Shown here: piece by piece, positions 1-8,615 of the stretch
How positions within the stretch are numbered: the first letter of the stretch is position 1
How the letters are laid out: each line of letters starts with the position of its first letter
NCBI RefSeq assembly: GCF_021531815.1
Contig: NZ_JADYUM010000003.1
Span: 1-64,000 of the forward strand
DNA length: 64,000 nucleotides
From: Pseudoflavonifractor phocaeensis
GTDB lineage: Bacteria > Bacillota > Clostridia > Oscillospirales > Oscillospiraceae
Direction of reading: 5' to 3'
Position numbers and translations under genes: made by a program
The notes under the pieces: generated by a model
What the model was told of the DNA's origin: nothing
The model's input: the letters and a program-made list of their open reading frames with translations, nothing else
Database searches by the model: none

Positions 1-196
1 CCCTCCCTTCGGTGCGGCCCCCAGCCCGCTGAAAGCCAAGGCGGCGGAGCCTGCTCCCGCGCCTGCGGCGGCCGCAGCCCCTGCCCAGGAGGACCCGGTG
101 GCCGTGCTGCAAAAGCTGAAGACCATGCTGGACGCGGGACTGATCCCTCAGGAGGTCTACGACAAGAAAATGCAGGAAGTGCTCAGCCGGATGTGA
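1..196 (+). CDS. SHOCT-domain protein, C-terminal part (partial)
   Basis: Only the last 64 codons are in the window; the reading frame is open from base 2 to the TGA at 194-196. After a linker rich in Ala and Pro comes a short helical pair (DPVAVLQKLKTMLDAGLI, then PQEVYDKKMQEVLSRM). That is the classic SHOCT pattern: a roughly 30-residue C-terminal oligomerisation module with a central GLI..EE/Y..KK core. SHOCT domains sit at the end of many bacterial membrane and zinc-ribbon proteins. It lies 15 bases before the next gene and opens the cluster that runs to 6344. The N-terminal domain, and so the function, is outside the window. Confidence 0.75.
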   Translation, partial: PPFGAAPSPLKAKAAEPAPAPAAAAAPAQEDPVAVLQKLKTMLDAGLIPQEVYDKKMQEVLSRM

Positions 197-211
197 GGAA
201 AGGAGCGGGAT

Positions 212-628
212 ATGGGATATAAGATTGGATTTTCCATCGGGTATGGGATCGTATTTCTGGCCTGCGAGGCCATTCTGTTTTTGCTGACAGGCTTCGCTCA
301 GCCGGGGGCGTGGCTGGGACTGATTTGCACGGTTCTGGTGCTGGGACTGTGTCTCGCCGCTGTGTGGAAGGACGCCTTCCGGGCCGGGATCGCCCATCTG
401 CCAATGGCCCTGGGTACGGTATTGACCATCTTTTTTGTGCTCCAGCTGGCGGCGGGTGTCATCGTCACCTTCCTGCCGCTCAAATGGGGCGCTATTGTGG
501 AGATCGTGCTGGTGGCGGCCTGTCTGCTCTGCGGCGGCGGGACGGTGCTGGGCGGCAGAATGATCGCGGAACGGGAGCGGGAAAACCGTGACAAGCGGGC
601 CGCGCGAAATGAGGAGGAAGAAGCATGA
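212..628 (+). CDS. small multi-pass membrane protein, unknown function
   Basis: 138 residues with about four hydrophobic segments (roughly 7-27, 33-50, 64-88 and 92-115) and a short, highly charged cytoplasmic tail ending NEEEEA. A GGAAAGGAG ribosome site lies just before the ATG. The stop overlaps the start of the next gene by four bases (ATGA), so the two are probably translationally coupled. I recognise no family. Its place between a SHOCT protein and zinc-ribbon proteins suggests a membrane part of the same cluster, which is inference from context only. Confidence 0.7.
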   Translation: MGYKIGFSIGYGIVFLACEAILFLLTGFAQPGAWLGLICTVLVLGLCLAAVWKDAFRAGIAHLPMALGTVLTIFFVLQLAAGVIVTFLPLKWGAIVEIVLVAACLLCGGGTVLGGRMIAERERENRDKRAARNEEEEA

Positions 629-1257
629 AGTGTAAAGCTTGCGGATACGAGGGAGAGACCTTTCCCCGTACCCCCATGGGAAAATACTGCTGCCCCCAAT
701 GCGGGGCAGGAAAAGAGGAGGCGGTCGGCCAGCCGGTGGACCAAAGCGTGGCGGATTACGCCGCCATGCTGGAAAAGCTGGCGACAGCGCCGGTGGAGGT
801 CACAAGATATGAGGACACCCAAGAGTTTGCCCGTCTGGATGCCTGGGGAAGGAAAAACGCGGCCTTTTTGAACCAGTTTAACGTGGAGGAGATCTCCGAA
901 GCCCTTTGGGCTGACAAAAAATACTACCGCCCGGAGGGATGGTCCGACCAGCTGTGGCGGCAGGACATCCTGCGCTGTATGCAAACACGGTACCAATACA
1001 GCGGTCCATACAACCTATACAGCCGCCAGGTGGACGAGAACGATCGGGGCTTTGAGGTTCTCTACGCCGCAGGGGGCGTGATGGAATTTCGCCTGAGAAT
1101 GAAAAATACGGGGTTTGGTTTAAACGATGGGCGCTGGCACACCTATTATGTGCCCTGCCGCTTTATCGACGGGGATGTGCGCCCCCTGATGGATGGCTGC
1201 AGGATGAAGCCCTCGGGCCTGCTGAAGACAGAGAAAATCTATCGGTTTAAGGGTTAA
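625..1257 (+). CDS. zinc-ribbon protein of the cluster at 1-6344
   Basis: 210 residues. An N-terminal zinc ribbon has two CxxC knuckles (MKCKACGYEG and YCCPQCGAG). A helical segment follows, then a C-terminal region that includes DGDVRPLMDGCRMKPSGL. The same phrase (GDIRPMMDGFTYKEKGL) occurs near the C-terminus of the protein at 2277-3245, so the two share a C-terminal domain as well as a zinc ribbon. No enzyme motif is visible. It overlaps the upstream membrane gene and is followed 14 bases later by a paralogous zinc-ribbon gene. Confidence 0.7.
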   Translation: MKCKACGYEGETFPRTPMGKYCCPQCGAGKEEAVGQPVDQSVADYAAMLEKLATAPVEVTRYEDTQEFARLDAWGRKNAAFLNQFNVEEISEALWADKKYYRPEGWSDQLWRQDILRCMQTRYQYSGPYNLYSRQVDENDRGFEVLYAAGGVMEFRLRMKNTGFGLNDGRWHTYYVPCRFIDGDVRPLMDGCRMKPSGLLKTEKIYRFKG

Positions 1258-1271
1258 AGGAGAGAGTGTAA

Positions 1272-2258
1272 ATGGAAAAATTACAGTGCAGTGTGTGCGG
1301 CGGCGCCCTGGTGATGAGCGATGACGGTGAAAAAGCCATCTGCGAAAGCTGCGGCATGAGCTTCAAAAAGGAAACTGTCAAGAAAATGATCATGGAGCTG
1401 TCCGGCCCGGTAAAGGTGGAGGGCATACAGAACAGCGACTCTCTGGCCGACCGGGCGGAGACCTTCCTGCGCATGGGAGAGACGGGAAAGGCCCAGGCCG
1501 CTTTCCGGCAGATGGCTGACGAGTATCCCGCCGATTACCGGGGCTGGTGGGGCCTGACCCGTACCATGGACTGGGAGAAACACTTCTACGATGGCGGACT
1601 GGACGAAGCGGCTATGCCGCAGGCGTGCCAGCGGGCGCTGGACTTCGCGCCGGAGGAAACAAAAGGGGAGATCCGGGCCTATTTCGAGGAGCGTGTGCGC
1701 ACCGTCAAGCCGGGGACGGATGAGAAACTGCGGCAGGAAGCCGCAGAGCGGGCGGAACAGGAGGCCGCAAAACGGGCAGAACAGGCACAGCAGGAGGCCA
1801 GGCAGCAGAAGATTGCCCTCTACCAGCAGGCAGTGAAGCAGGCCACCGCCCGGGAGGAAGAAGCCCGGCAGCGGGTGAATGATCTTTCCCACAGTATTTC
1901 GTATCTGCCAGGTCTGATCAAGGACGAGAAAAAACTGTTTGCCAACAATAAGCGAGACGGCGACCGCCGCCCTGTTACCATGGGCAACATCATCGCGCTG
2001 GTTTTCGGCGGTTGGCTCACCTTTGCCGCATGGATAGAGTTTCATCCCATCGGAACGCCTGTTGTTACGCTGTTGGGGCTTGGTCTGCCTCTGCTGTTCC
2101 TGTTTCGCCGTTTGAACCGGACAAAGAGCCATTTCGACCGCGCCGGGGAACTGGAGCGGCAGTTGAAGCAGGCGCAGCAGGAGCTGCCCGAAGCCCGGAA
2201 AGCGCTGGAAGAAGCCACAGCGGCCCGGCGGGCCGTTCAGGATGCCAGACCTGAGTGA
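1272..2258 (+). CDS. zinc-ribbon, coiled-coil membrane protein
   Basis: 328 residues. The N-terminal ribbon has two CxxC pairs (CSVCGGALV and CESCGMSF), the TFIIB-type layout, followed by KKETVKKMIMELSGPVKVEG. A TPR-like helical segment comes next, then a long Ala/Glu/Gln-rich coiled coil (about 145-205), a hydrophobic stretch near 237-275 that reads as one or two membrane segments, and a second coiled coil. The first 50 residues are nearly identical in pattern to the next gene's product, so the pair arose by duplication. Role unknown; probably a membrane-anchored partner of the ATPase at 3258-5867. Confidence 0.7.
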   Translation: MEKLQCSVCGGALVMSDDGEKAICESCGMSFKKETVKKMIMELSGPVKVEGIQNSDSLADRAETFLRMGETGKAQAAFRQMADEYPADYRGWWGLTRTMDWEKHFYDGGLDEAAMPQACQRALDFAPEETKGEIRAYFEERVRTVKPGTDEKLRQEAAERAEQEAAKRAEQAQQEARQQKIALYQQAVKQATAREEEARQRVNDLSHSISYLPGLIKDEKKLFANNKRDGDRRPVTMGNIIALVFGGWLTFAAWIEFHPIGTPVVTLLGLGLPLLFLFRRLNRTKSHFDRAGELERQLKQAQQELPEARKALEEATAARRAVQDARPE

Positions 2259-2276
2259 TAATGGAGGAAGATACAT

Positions 2277-3245
2277 ATGAAAAAATTACAATGTGAGATC
2301 TGCGGCGGAGCGCTGGTCATGCAGGACGGAATGGCCGTGTGCGAGAGCTGCGGCATGAAGTTTTCTAAAGAAGAAGTTAAGAAAATGGTGGTGGAGCTGT
2401 CCGGCCCCATCCAGATCGACGGCGAGGTCAAGGTCACCGGCATAGAGGACGCCGACGCTCTCTACCGGCGGGCCAAAGACTTCGAGCGCATTGGAGAATT
2501 AGAAGATGCGTATGATACCTACGAGGATGCCGCAGATAAATATCCCGGAGATGGCAGAATGTGGCTTGGTAAGGCAACTGTCCAGGTGAAGATCAACCTG
2601 GGAAAATGCGAAAAGGAACTTAAAGAAACTGATGATAATCATTATGATGATTATCGGCTCCGGTGGTCTTTTGAGAAATTGGAGTGGTGCGATGAAATAG
2701 AAAAATACTATGAGCGGGCACAATCTCTCGGGGGCGTTGACGATGAAGCGCAGCAGGGTCTGCTGTGGTTCCGGAATCAAAAGGAAACGATCATCCAGAA
2801 GTACAAGGACAAGAAAAGGAAGCGTGACATATATCGTGACACATTTGACTATTGGAAAAAAGCCAATGCAGAATTTCTGAATACCTTTCCCGGTTCTAAG
2901 GTTAAGGAGGAAATATTAGCCTTTCTCCTGAAGCAGGATGTGAGTGAGGTCTGCAAAGCGCTCAAGAAAACCTATTTGCATTACAGCAGTTACCATATTA
3001 AATCTTTTATAGATGCTCAGGGTCGTAGTATCTCGTTTAGATATTGGTATTATAATGACGTTTATAAATCTTACCCTACTATAGTTGGAAAGATTGATCT
3101 TCCGGAAGGCATGACCATTGAAGGCGATATCCGTCCCATGATGGACGGCTTCACCTATAAGGAAAAGGGCCTGTTCGGTGGTAAGAAGACATATTCTTAC
3201 GCCAACGACCCTGACAAGGACAAAGGCCCCACATTTGACGAGTAA
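2277..3245 (+). CDS. zinc-ribbon protein, paralogue of the preceding gene
   Basis: 322 residues. It begins KLQCEICGGALVMQDGM and CESCGMKFSKEEVKK, matching the N-terminus of the 1272-2258 product almost position for position. A tetratricopeptide-like middle follows (ADALYRRAKDFERIGELEDAY). The C-terminal region shares the GDIRPMMDGFTYKEKGLFG phrase with the 625-1257 protein. It thus looks like a mosaic of the two upstream genes without the membrane segments. Base composition falls noticeably in the middle (about 2500-3120), which may mark an exchanged segment. Function unknown. Confidence 0.7.
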   Translation: MKKLQCEICGGALVMQDGMAVCESCGMKFSKEEVKKMVVELSGPIQIDGEVKVTGIEDADALYRRAKDFERIGELEDAYDTYEDAADKYPGDGRMWLGKATVQVKINLGKCEKELKETDDNHYDDYRLRWSFEKLEWCDEIEKYYERAQSLGGVDDEAQQGLLWFRNQKETIIQKYKDKKRKRDIYRDTFDYWKKANAEFLNTFPGSKVKEEILAFLLKQDVSEVCKALKKTYLHYSSYHIKSFIDAQGRSISFRYWYYNDVYKSYPTIVGKIDLPEGMTIEGDIRPMMDGFTYKEKGLFGGKKTYSYANDPDKDKGPTFDE

Positions 3246-3257
3246 GGAGGCGGCGGT

Positions 3258-5867
3258 ATGCCCCTGTTTCAAGGAACCGAGCTGGAGGACGGCCGCTATC
3301 TGGGGCTGACCGTCCGGGAGGTGACGGCCCTGCCCCATGTGGATGTGTTCGGCCCGGACACCGGGCGGATGGGGGAGATCTTTGAAGGTCTGCTGGGGGA
3401 TCTGGCCCGGCTGTGCGGGGAGTCCGCGGCGCTGGAACTTCTCTGGCTGTCCCAGCCGGTGAGCGGCCAGAAGTTCCCCGCCCGGGCGCGGCTGTTCCTG
3501 CTGCTGCGGAAGCTGTCCGCCACGGCACAGCAGGCAGAGCGGGAGATGGACGCCTTCCTGTCCGCCATGGAGGCGGTGCTCACCCAGAAGGGCTGCTCCC
3601 TGTCCGGGGGAGAGCCGTTGACGGGTCTTCTGGAACAGGCGGAGGGACAGCTCCGCGCTCTTGTGCGGCAGGAGAAGGTGCCCATGAGCTTCTTCGCCCA
3701 GTTTCCCTATTACCACTATGACACCTGGCAGGGCTGCGCGGTGGACTTCGCATCCCTTCTGACGGCCCTGTGCGGCGCGCCGGGTGGGGCGCTGTCCGTG
3801 CAGGTCATCCCTGCGGCCCTGTCCCCGGAGGAACAGTTCGCCGCCGAGCAGATGCGCCAGATGCTTGCCCAGGCGGTCAGCGGAATGCCCGGGCAAACCC
3901 CCGCCATGGGGGACGACACCGCCCGCAGGCCGCTGGAAACCTACACCTATTACGCCCAGGACAGCGGCCCCCGGTTGCTGCTGAACCTGCTGGTGGGCGG
4001 GCCGCCCGCCGCCTGTGCCGCCCTGCTGGCCCGGGTCCAGAGCGCCCTGCGGGGGGTGTCCTTGACAGATACCGACCTGACGGGAGCCTTTTCCCTGGGG
4101 CGGGACCTGCTGTTCTCCCCCTGGAACATCAGCAGCGCTCTCATCTACCAGTACCGGGACGGGGCGCTGTGGCAGAATTTGCAGGGCATGGAGGCTCTCA
4201 TGCGGCTGCCGTACCTCTACACGGAGGGGGAGACGGCGAAGCTGCTGCAGATCCCCGTGGATGACGGCAGCCTGCCCGGCATCGTCAGTAACCGTGTGGA
4301 CCTGTCCGGGGCACTGTTTGACAAGGCGGTTCTGGCAGAGGACAATATCGTCTTCGGCCACCTGGCGGGAGATGAGCGGGTGCGCATCGGCGCGCCGTTG
4401 AAAGCCTTCACCCGCCACGGCCTCATCGTGGGCACCCCCGGCACCGGCAAGACCACCTTCTCCGTGGATATGCTTTTGCAGTTCTATGAGAAGGGCATCC
4501 CCTTCCTGGCCATCGAGCCGACGAAAACCGAGTACCGGGCCATGATCGACGCCATCCCGGATCTGCAGATCTTCACCCCCGGCAACAGCGGCGTGTCGCC
4601 CTTCCTCTGCAATCCCTTCCTGCCGCCCCGGAACATCACGGTGGAGAAGTACATCCCCAGTCTGGTCAGTGCTTTCCAGGCGGCGTTTTCCATGCCCTCG
4701 CCCCTGGATATGATCTTCCTGTCCGCCGTCCGGGCGGCCTATACGAAATACGGCTGGAAGAACAGCAGCAGGGCAGGGGACCCGGATGTACAGCCCTTCG
4801 GCCTATATGAGTTCATCCTCTGCTTCAAGGAGCTGGTGGCCAACTCCGGGTACAGCGGCGAGGTGCGGAGCAACCTCCAGTCCGGCGGCACCCTGCGGCT
4901 GATGAACCTGCTGGAGCAGAACGCCAGTATCTACGATACCATCCACACCATCCCGCTGGATGACCTGCTGTCCAAGCCCACGGTGCTGGAGCTGAACGCC
5001 ATCGAGAATCAGGAGCAGAAAGCGCTGCTCATGGCCCTGCTGCTGATCTCCGTCTGCACCCACACCAAGCAGAACCAAAAGGGCGACGGAGAGCTGAAAA
5101 ACATCATCCTCATCGACGAGGCCCATGTGCTGCTGGGGGGCAAGTCCCGCGCCGATGGGGCGGGCGGGCAGGACACCACGGTGCGGGCTCTGCAGAATAT
5201 GATCGCGGAGATCCGCTCCTACGGCACCGGCATCCTCATCGCCGACCAGTCTCCCACGGCGGTCAGCCGTCCCATTGTGGCCAATACGGACATCAAGGTG
5301 TCCTTCCGTCTGGTGCAGGGGGAGGAGAAGGCGGCTCTGGCGGACAGTACCGGCATGGAGGAGACCCAGCGGCAGCATCTGGGCCGTCTGGGCGTGGGCG
5401 AGGCCTTCGTCTACTACAGCCGCCTGGACGCGCCCCAGTTGGTGAAGACCACCGACAGCCGGGCGGCCAAGGGTATCCGCCTGTCTGTCCCCGACGGGGA
5501 GATCGCCGGACGCATGACCTATTGGACGAATCATGGGGATCTGCTCAAGCCCTGCCGGGAATGCGGCCTCTGCCCCCAGTGCGCCGGCGGCTGCGATCTT
5601 GTGCTCCGGGACCGGGCGGACTACTACGCCGCCCGGGTGCTGCAGGAAAACGGCGTCAAAATGAAGGACCGCAGCACCGCGGCACAGTATGCGATCCTGC
5701 TGCACAAGCCCCTGGCCCTCTGGGAGGGGACGCCGGGAGCGGACTTTGAAAGGCTGTGCTTCTGCGCCCGTCTGCGGCTGCTGCGAAAGATTGCATTGGA
5801 AAAAGCCTTTGTATTTACCCCGCGGGAGATGGAGACCATTCTGCTCCCTCGGGAGAAGGGAGAATAA
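3258..5867 (+). CDS. HerA/DUF87-type P-loop ATPase
   Basis: 869 residues. A long N-terminal region without a clear motif leads into a RecA-like motor: Walker A VGTPGTGKTTF near residue 392, the typical IEPTKTEYR stretch after it, Walker B NIILIDEAHVLLGG near 615, and a downstream GTGILIADQSPTAVSR motif. This order is that of HerA/VirB4/FtsK-family helicase-translocases (DUF87). A C-terminal cysteine cluster (CRECGLCPQCAGGC, near 765-778) is an extra zinc site. The start ATG follows GGAGGCGG. It is the only evident motor in the cluster and is followed within 3 bases by the acidic gene. Substrate unknown; DNA translocation is inferred from the family. Confidence 0.75.
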   Translation: MPLFQGTELEDGRYLGLTVREVTALPHVDVFGPDTGRMGEIFEGLLGDLARLCGESAALELLWLSQPVSGQKFPARARLFLLLRKLSATAQQAEREMDAFLSAMEAVLTQKGCSLSGGEPLTGLLEQAEGQLRALVRQEKVPMSFFAQFPYYHYDTWQGCAVDFASLLTALCGAPGGALSVQVIPAALSPEEQFAAEQMRQMLAQAVSGMPGQTPAMGDDTARRPLETYTYYAQDSGPRLLLNLLVGGPPAACAALLARVQSALRGVSLTDTDLTGAFSLGRDLLFSPWNISSALIYQYRDGALWQNLQGMEALMRLPYLYTEGETAKLLQIPVDDGSLPGIVSNRVDLSGALFDKAVLAEDNIVFGHLAGDERVRIGAPLKAFTRHGLIVGTPGTGKTTFSVDMLLQFYEKGIPFLAIEPTKTEYRAMIDAIPDLQIFTPGNSGVSPFLCNPFLPPRNITVEKYIPSLVSAFQAAFSMPSPLDMIFLSAVRAAYTKYGWKNSSRAGDPDVQPFGLYEFILCFKELVANSGYSGEVRSNLQSGGTLRLMNLLEQNASIYDTIHTIPLDDLLSKPTVLELNAIENQEQKALLMALLLISVCTHTKQNQKGDGELKNIILIDEAHVLLGGKSRADGAGGQDTTVRALQNMIAEIRSYGTGILIADQSPTAVSRPIVANTDIKVSFRLVQGEEKAALADSTGMEETQRQHLGRLGVGEAFVYYSRLDAPQLVKTTDSRAAKGIRLSVPDGEIAGRMTYWTNHGDLLKPCRECGLCPQCAGGCDLVLRDRADYYAARVLQENGVKMKDRSTAAQYAILLHKPLALWEGTPGADFERLCFCARLRLLRKIALEKAFVFTPREMETILLPREKGE

Positions 5868-5870
5868 CAT

Positions 5871-6344
5871 ATGTGTGACGAATTCGGAAGCAGCATGGAT
5901 GTCTCCGGCGATGTGAGCACAGACAATGATGTTTCCTGCGAGGAGAGCGGCATCGATTTTGAATCGGAGGGCATCTTCGACGCGCCCCAGGACGATATTC
6001 AGGCGGATATCTCCGACGGAGCTGAGGATGACGTGTATGAAGCCAGCAGTCTGGATAAGATCGAGATCTTAGAGGAGAACGGCGACACCCACACCGTTGC
6101 GGAGCGGATGGAGGAGCTGTACGGAGAGAACCCTGTGGAGGAGCTGACCCCCGCCCAGGAGGGCCTGCGGGAGTTTGAGGAGAGTACATCCGAACGGCTG
6201 GATGAGATCCAGGAGCATAAAGAGGCTCTGGAGGATCTGAAGACAGCCTTGCTGGCGGGCGACGCAAACGCTCTGGAGATGTTCGGCCTGGAAACACCGG
6301 ATACCTCCGAAGAGGAGGGGCACCAGAAGGTGCTGACCCGGTAA
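5871..6344 (+). CDS. small acidic protein, last gene of the cluster
   Basis: 157 residues, strongly acidic with long runs of Asp/Glu/Ser in the first 60 residues and a helical, coiled-coil-like second half (ERMEELYGENPVEELTPAQ; LREFEESTSERLDEIQEHK). No cysteines form a ribbon and no signal peptide is seen. It starts 3 bases after the ATPase stop and ends just before a strong terminator, so it closes the operon. No recognised family. Confidence 0.6.
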   Translation: MCDEFGSSMDVSGDVSTDNDVSCEESGIDFESEGIFDAPQDDIQADISDGAEDDVYEASSLDKIEILEENGDTHTVAERMEELYGENPVEELTPAQEGLREFEESTSERLDEIQEHKEALEDLKTALLAGDANALEMFGLETPDTSEEEGHQKVLTR

Positions 6345-6361
6345 GCAGAGATATTCACTAA

Positions 6362-6406
6362 AAAAGAGTTCTGGCCTTTGCAACACGCAAAGTTCAGAAC
6401 TCTTTT
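6362..6406. terminator. bidirectional terminator between the ATPase cluster and cotJC
   Basis: A 12-bp perfect outer stem (AAAAGAGTTCTG / CAGAACTCTTTT) encloses a second small stem (CTTTGC / GCAAAG). A T-run follows on each strand. It ends the plus-strand cluster and would also end minus-strand cotJC transcription. Confidence 0.8.
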
Positions 6407-6411
6407 CAATG

Positions 6412-6573
6412 TCAGCAGCTCTTGCTTGTCCCATTCCATCTTGTACGCTTTGTTTCGCCGAAGCGCTGGAAGTGGACGATCTCCCGCTCCCGCAGGAAGC
6501 GGATGACGTTGTTCACGTCCGGGTCGTCGGACAGGCGGAGGATATTGTCGTAGGTCTTTCGTGCCTTCTGTTC
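6412..6573 (-). pseudogene. cotJC: cotJC 3' part, separated from its 5' part by the island
   Basis: Read on the minus strand, codons from 6573 down give EQKARKTYDNILRLSDDPD and then FLREREIVHFQRFGE, the conserved C-terminal part of the CotJC/manganese-catalase family. There is no start codon of its own. The missing first 130-odd codons are at 35018-35443. After FGE the frame reads TKRTRWNGTSKSC, whereas the next frame reads KQSVQDGMG, closer to the family's usual tail (VQD.L). A small frameshift near 6455 is therefore possible in addition to the split. Confidence 0.85.
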
Positions 6574-6598
6574 TGCTGCGACCTTGTAAGGACAACAT
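6572..6598. other. attL: cotJC / island junction
   Basis: Bases 6572-6573 (TC; GA on the minus strand) are the apparent crossover dinucleotide. The island arm is 6574-6598. Its reverse complement matches the 25-base arm at 35009-35033 at 20 of 25 positions. The two arms plus GA rebuild a 52-bp imperfect palindrome of the size and form of a large-serine-recombinase attP. Outside lies cotJC sequence. Confidence 0.8.
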
Positions 6599-6718
6599 CT
6601 GATTTCTGGGCCGTATCTTTTCGATATGCTTGATTTTGTGCTATAATAATCCCAAAGCAAGAAGTTTGTCAATGAAGAACGACAGTTTGATCAATCTATC
6701 ATAAAGGAGGGTCTTATT

Positions 6719-6790
6719 ATGGGAGCTGCAGCGTACACAATCTGTCCGATAAGCTGCGGTGTGGCTCTCTGCGATATACCGAGGCTGTGA
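6719..6790 (+). CDS. possible 23-residue peptide
   Basis: An ATG 8 bases after a strong AAAGGAGG begins a 23-codon frame (MGAAAYTICPISCGVALCDI..) with three cysteines. An extended -10 (TGCTATAAT, ending at 6647) lies about 70 bases upstream. It may be a leader peptide or the start of a decayed gene, since a +1 frame continues open to about 6960. Only the ribosome site and the start support it. Confidence 0.35.
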   Translation: MGAAAYTICPISCGVALCDIPRL

Positions 6791-6843
6791 AGTCGCCTAT
6801 GTGCTGGATATGACATCGTGTGGCAGAAAAGGCGAGATTTACG

Positions 6844-6872
6844 TTGAGATTTTTGCAGCTGAATCGTATAAT
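6844..6872 (+). promoter_or_regulatory. sigma-A-type promoter of the 6908-10794 operon
   Basis: TTGAGA (6844-6849), 17-base spacer, TATAAT (6867-6872). An AAAAGGAGGA ribosome site for the 6908 gene follows about 20 bases later. Confidence 0.7.
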
Positions 6873-6907
6873 AGAAGAAACCAGAAATATAAAAGGAGGA
6901 TACAGCA

Positions 6908-7603
6908 ATGCCCATACAATACGATAAAAATACGGTTCTTGAAATGTGCGATGAAGCGATGAAAAATCCAGCTTTGTTCTATGCGCAGAATCTTGTCAAT
7001 TATCAGGGCATCTGTCCGGACGCGCAGGTTCCCTACACAGAGATCATCGCGAAGTATTTGATCGAGCATCTTGCGGAATTTACGGATGGGATTCCTAAAA
7101 TCCGGCGAAGCGCTTCCTATCGCACATCTACACACAAGGGAGAGTTCGATCCGAACTCTAATCGTATTGAGGAACTCACGGCAATGAAGATGTTTAACCT
7201 TTGCCAAACGGGTGAGCGATATGCGAAGGTTGGAAAAATTCTTGATTACCAAGTTCCACTGAAAAACAAGCAGAGCGATCAGGCTGGAAAGATCGATCTT
7301 CTTGCCTACGACGGCAGCATCCTGCGCGTTCTTGAATTGAAGAAGCCGGACACGCAGGAAACGATGCTCCGCTGCGTTTTGGAGGGTTATACCTATTTGC
7401 GCACAGTAGACACGGTGAAATTGACTGAGGATTTCAATATTCCGGCAAATACTCCCGTAAAGGCAAGCCCGTTTGTGTTTGAAAATAGCTTGCCCCATCA
7501 AGAATATCTGGATCAACGTCCGAACTTAAAAAAGCTGATGGGTCTGCTGGACAGCGAGCCGTTCTTTATCCGTGAAGTTTCGGGAGGATACGAAGTTTTT
7601 TAA
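6908..7603 (+). CDS. PD-(D/E)XK-type nuclease-like protein
   Basis: 231 residues. The core reads QAGKIDLLAYDG, about ten residues of strand, then VLELKKPDTQETMLRC. That is the D...(E/D)xK arrangement of PD-(D/E)XK phosphodiesterases, with likely catalytic D130, E143 and K145 and an upstream Glu at 88/89. The RCVLEGYTYL helix after the motif also fits this fold. It has its own promoter and a strong AAAAGGAGGA site. Many such proteins are DNA nucleases of defence systems, but some are inactive or act on RNA. It is the first gene of the candidate system and is separated by 74 bases from the rest, so it might be transcribed separately. Confidence 0.6.
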   Translation: MPIQYDKNTVLEMCDEAMKNPALFYAQNLVNYQGICPDAQVPYTEIIAKYLIEHLAEFTDGIPKIRRSASYRTSTHKGEFDPNSNRIEELTAMKMFNLCQTGERYAKVGKILDYQVPLKNKQSDQAGKIDLLAYDGSILRVLELKKPDTQETMLRCVLEGYTYLRTVDTVKLTEDFNIPANTPVKASPFVFENSLPHQEYLDQRPNLKKLMGLLDSEPFFIREVSGGYEVF

Positions 7604-7677
7604 TTTTCAAAATCAAACAACCACCCTGCTGTCGCGGCGGTTTGCTATACTGTCCTCAAAAACAGGAGGATGGTTTT

Positions 7678-8010
7678 ATGGCAGAAGAACAATTCACACA
7701 GGGCAAAACCGTTCTGACGGGGGACGATGTGACCTGTCCGAACTGTGGCAGTCACAATGTGTACTGCGTTCCGTATCCAAAAGTAGAGTTTGGTATCTGG
7801 TTTTTTCTGTGGCTGATCGTTGTGTTCGGCGGTTATATGCTCTCAGTGCTTGTTGCGATAGTGGGTGTTGTTTTCTGGAGCGTTGCACTGGTGATCCGGC
7901 TGAAGCAGAACAAGCTGGCAAAGCAGTATCTCCGGATGCGGTGTGTCACCTGCGGGACAAACTTTGACGTGGCAAGAAGCGAACTCACAAAGGGAGACGG
8001 CAACAAATGA
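7678..8010 (+). CDS. zinc-ribbon membrane protein
   Basis: 110 residues from an ATG that sits 8 bases after AGGAGG (7663-7668). An in-frame upstream ATG at 7642 lacks a ribosome site. An N-terminal knuckle (CPNCGSHNVYC) is followed by two membrane segments (about 39-58 and 62-80) and a C-terminal CVTCG knuckle. Both metal-binding ends should therefore lie on the same side of the membrane and could close one zinc site. The stop overlaps the next ATG by four bases, indicating coupling. Function unknown. Confidence 0.65.
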   Translation: MAEEQFTQGKTVLTGDDVTCPNCGSHNVYCVPYPKVEFGIWFFLWLIVVFGGYMLSVLVAIVGVVFWSVALVIRLKQNKLAKQYLRMRCVTCGTNFDVARSELTKGDGNK

Positions 8011-8615
8011 GTCGGGACTATCGTATCAATACCTTCGGTCTGACCGAAGAACAGAATGCACTCGTGGAAGATAATATCCCGACACGGGACTATGAGGTTT
8101 TTGACACCGATGCGCCGACCGACCTGATCGCAATCAACTGTGAGGTACTGATCATCTATGCCCCGGAGATGGACCAGGATTCCATCGGCATGATCTTCGA
8201 TTACTATTCGCAGGTCAACGGCTGCACTGACGAAACCGTTATCTGGCTTGGAGAGCCCAAACCTCCAAAAGAGCTGCAAAAGTTTTTCAAATGCTACGAT
8301 TCCTTTGATGCGATCACGGACAAGCTCAAATATCTGCTGCTCACGGCACACAGCAAGAGTAAAAAGGCGCACGAATACAGTGAAAAGCTGGTAAACGGGC
8401 TGAAAATCCTCGCCTTGATCCGGAGTCATCCTGGCATCTCTACGCAGAAACTGGCTGAGCTGACCGAACTGCCGATGCGCAGTGTGCAGCGCTATATCGC
8501 GGCTTTGCAGGCAGCGGGGGAGTGGATCGAATATGACCGGATAATCAAAGGATGGAAGCTGTTTCACGGCATTTCTGCTCTGTTCGGAGAGGTTTGGGAC
8601 GGTGAATGGGATTGA
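8007..8615 (+). CDS. winged-helix regulator with a sensor-like N-terminal module
   Basis: 202 residues. The C-terminal part (about 131-190) is a helix-turn-helix with a wing: HPGISTQKLAELTELPMRSV, QRYIAALQAAGEW, then a basic hairpin. The first 120 residues form an alpha/beta module (GLTEEQNAL.., then FDTDAP.., CEVLIIYAPEMD.., ETVIWLGE) with the strand pattern of a receiver domain but no obvious phospho-acceptor site. The same module opens the protein encoded at 9793-10794. It overlaps the genes on both sides by 4 and 10 bases, so it is probably co-translated with the RNase J-like gene. Likely a DNA-binding controller of this operon. Confidence 0.6.
   Translation: MSRDYRINTFGLTEEQNALVEDNIPTRDYEVFDTDAPTDLIAINCEVLIIYAPEMDQDSIGMIFDYYSQVNGCTDETVIWLGEPKPPKELQKFFKCYDSFDAITDKLKYLLLTAHSKSKKAHEYSEKLVNGLKILALIRSHPGISTQKLAELTELPMRSVQRYIAALQAAGEWIEYDRIIKGWKLFHGISALFGEVWDGEWD

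Noticed and set aside
2916-4418. 500-codon minus-strand frame across the HerA ATPase gene
   Set aside because: It is antisense to a gene with clear Walker motifs, and the translation has no recognisable fold or start site.
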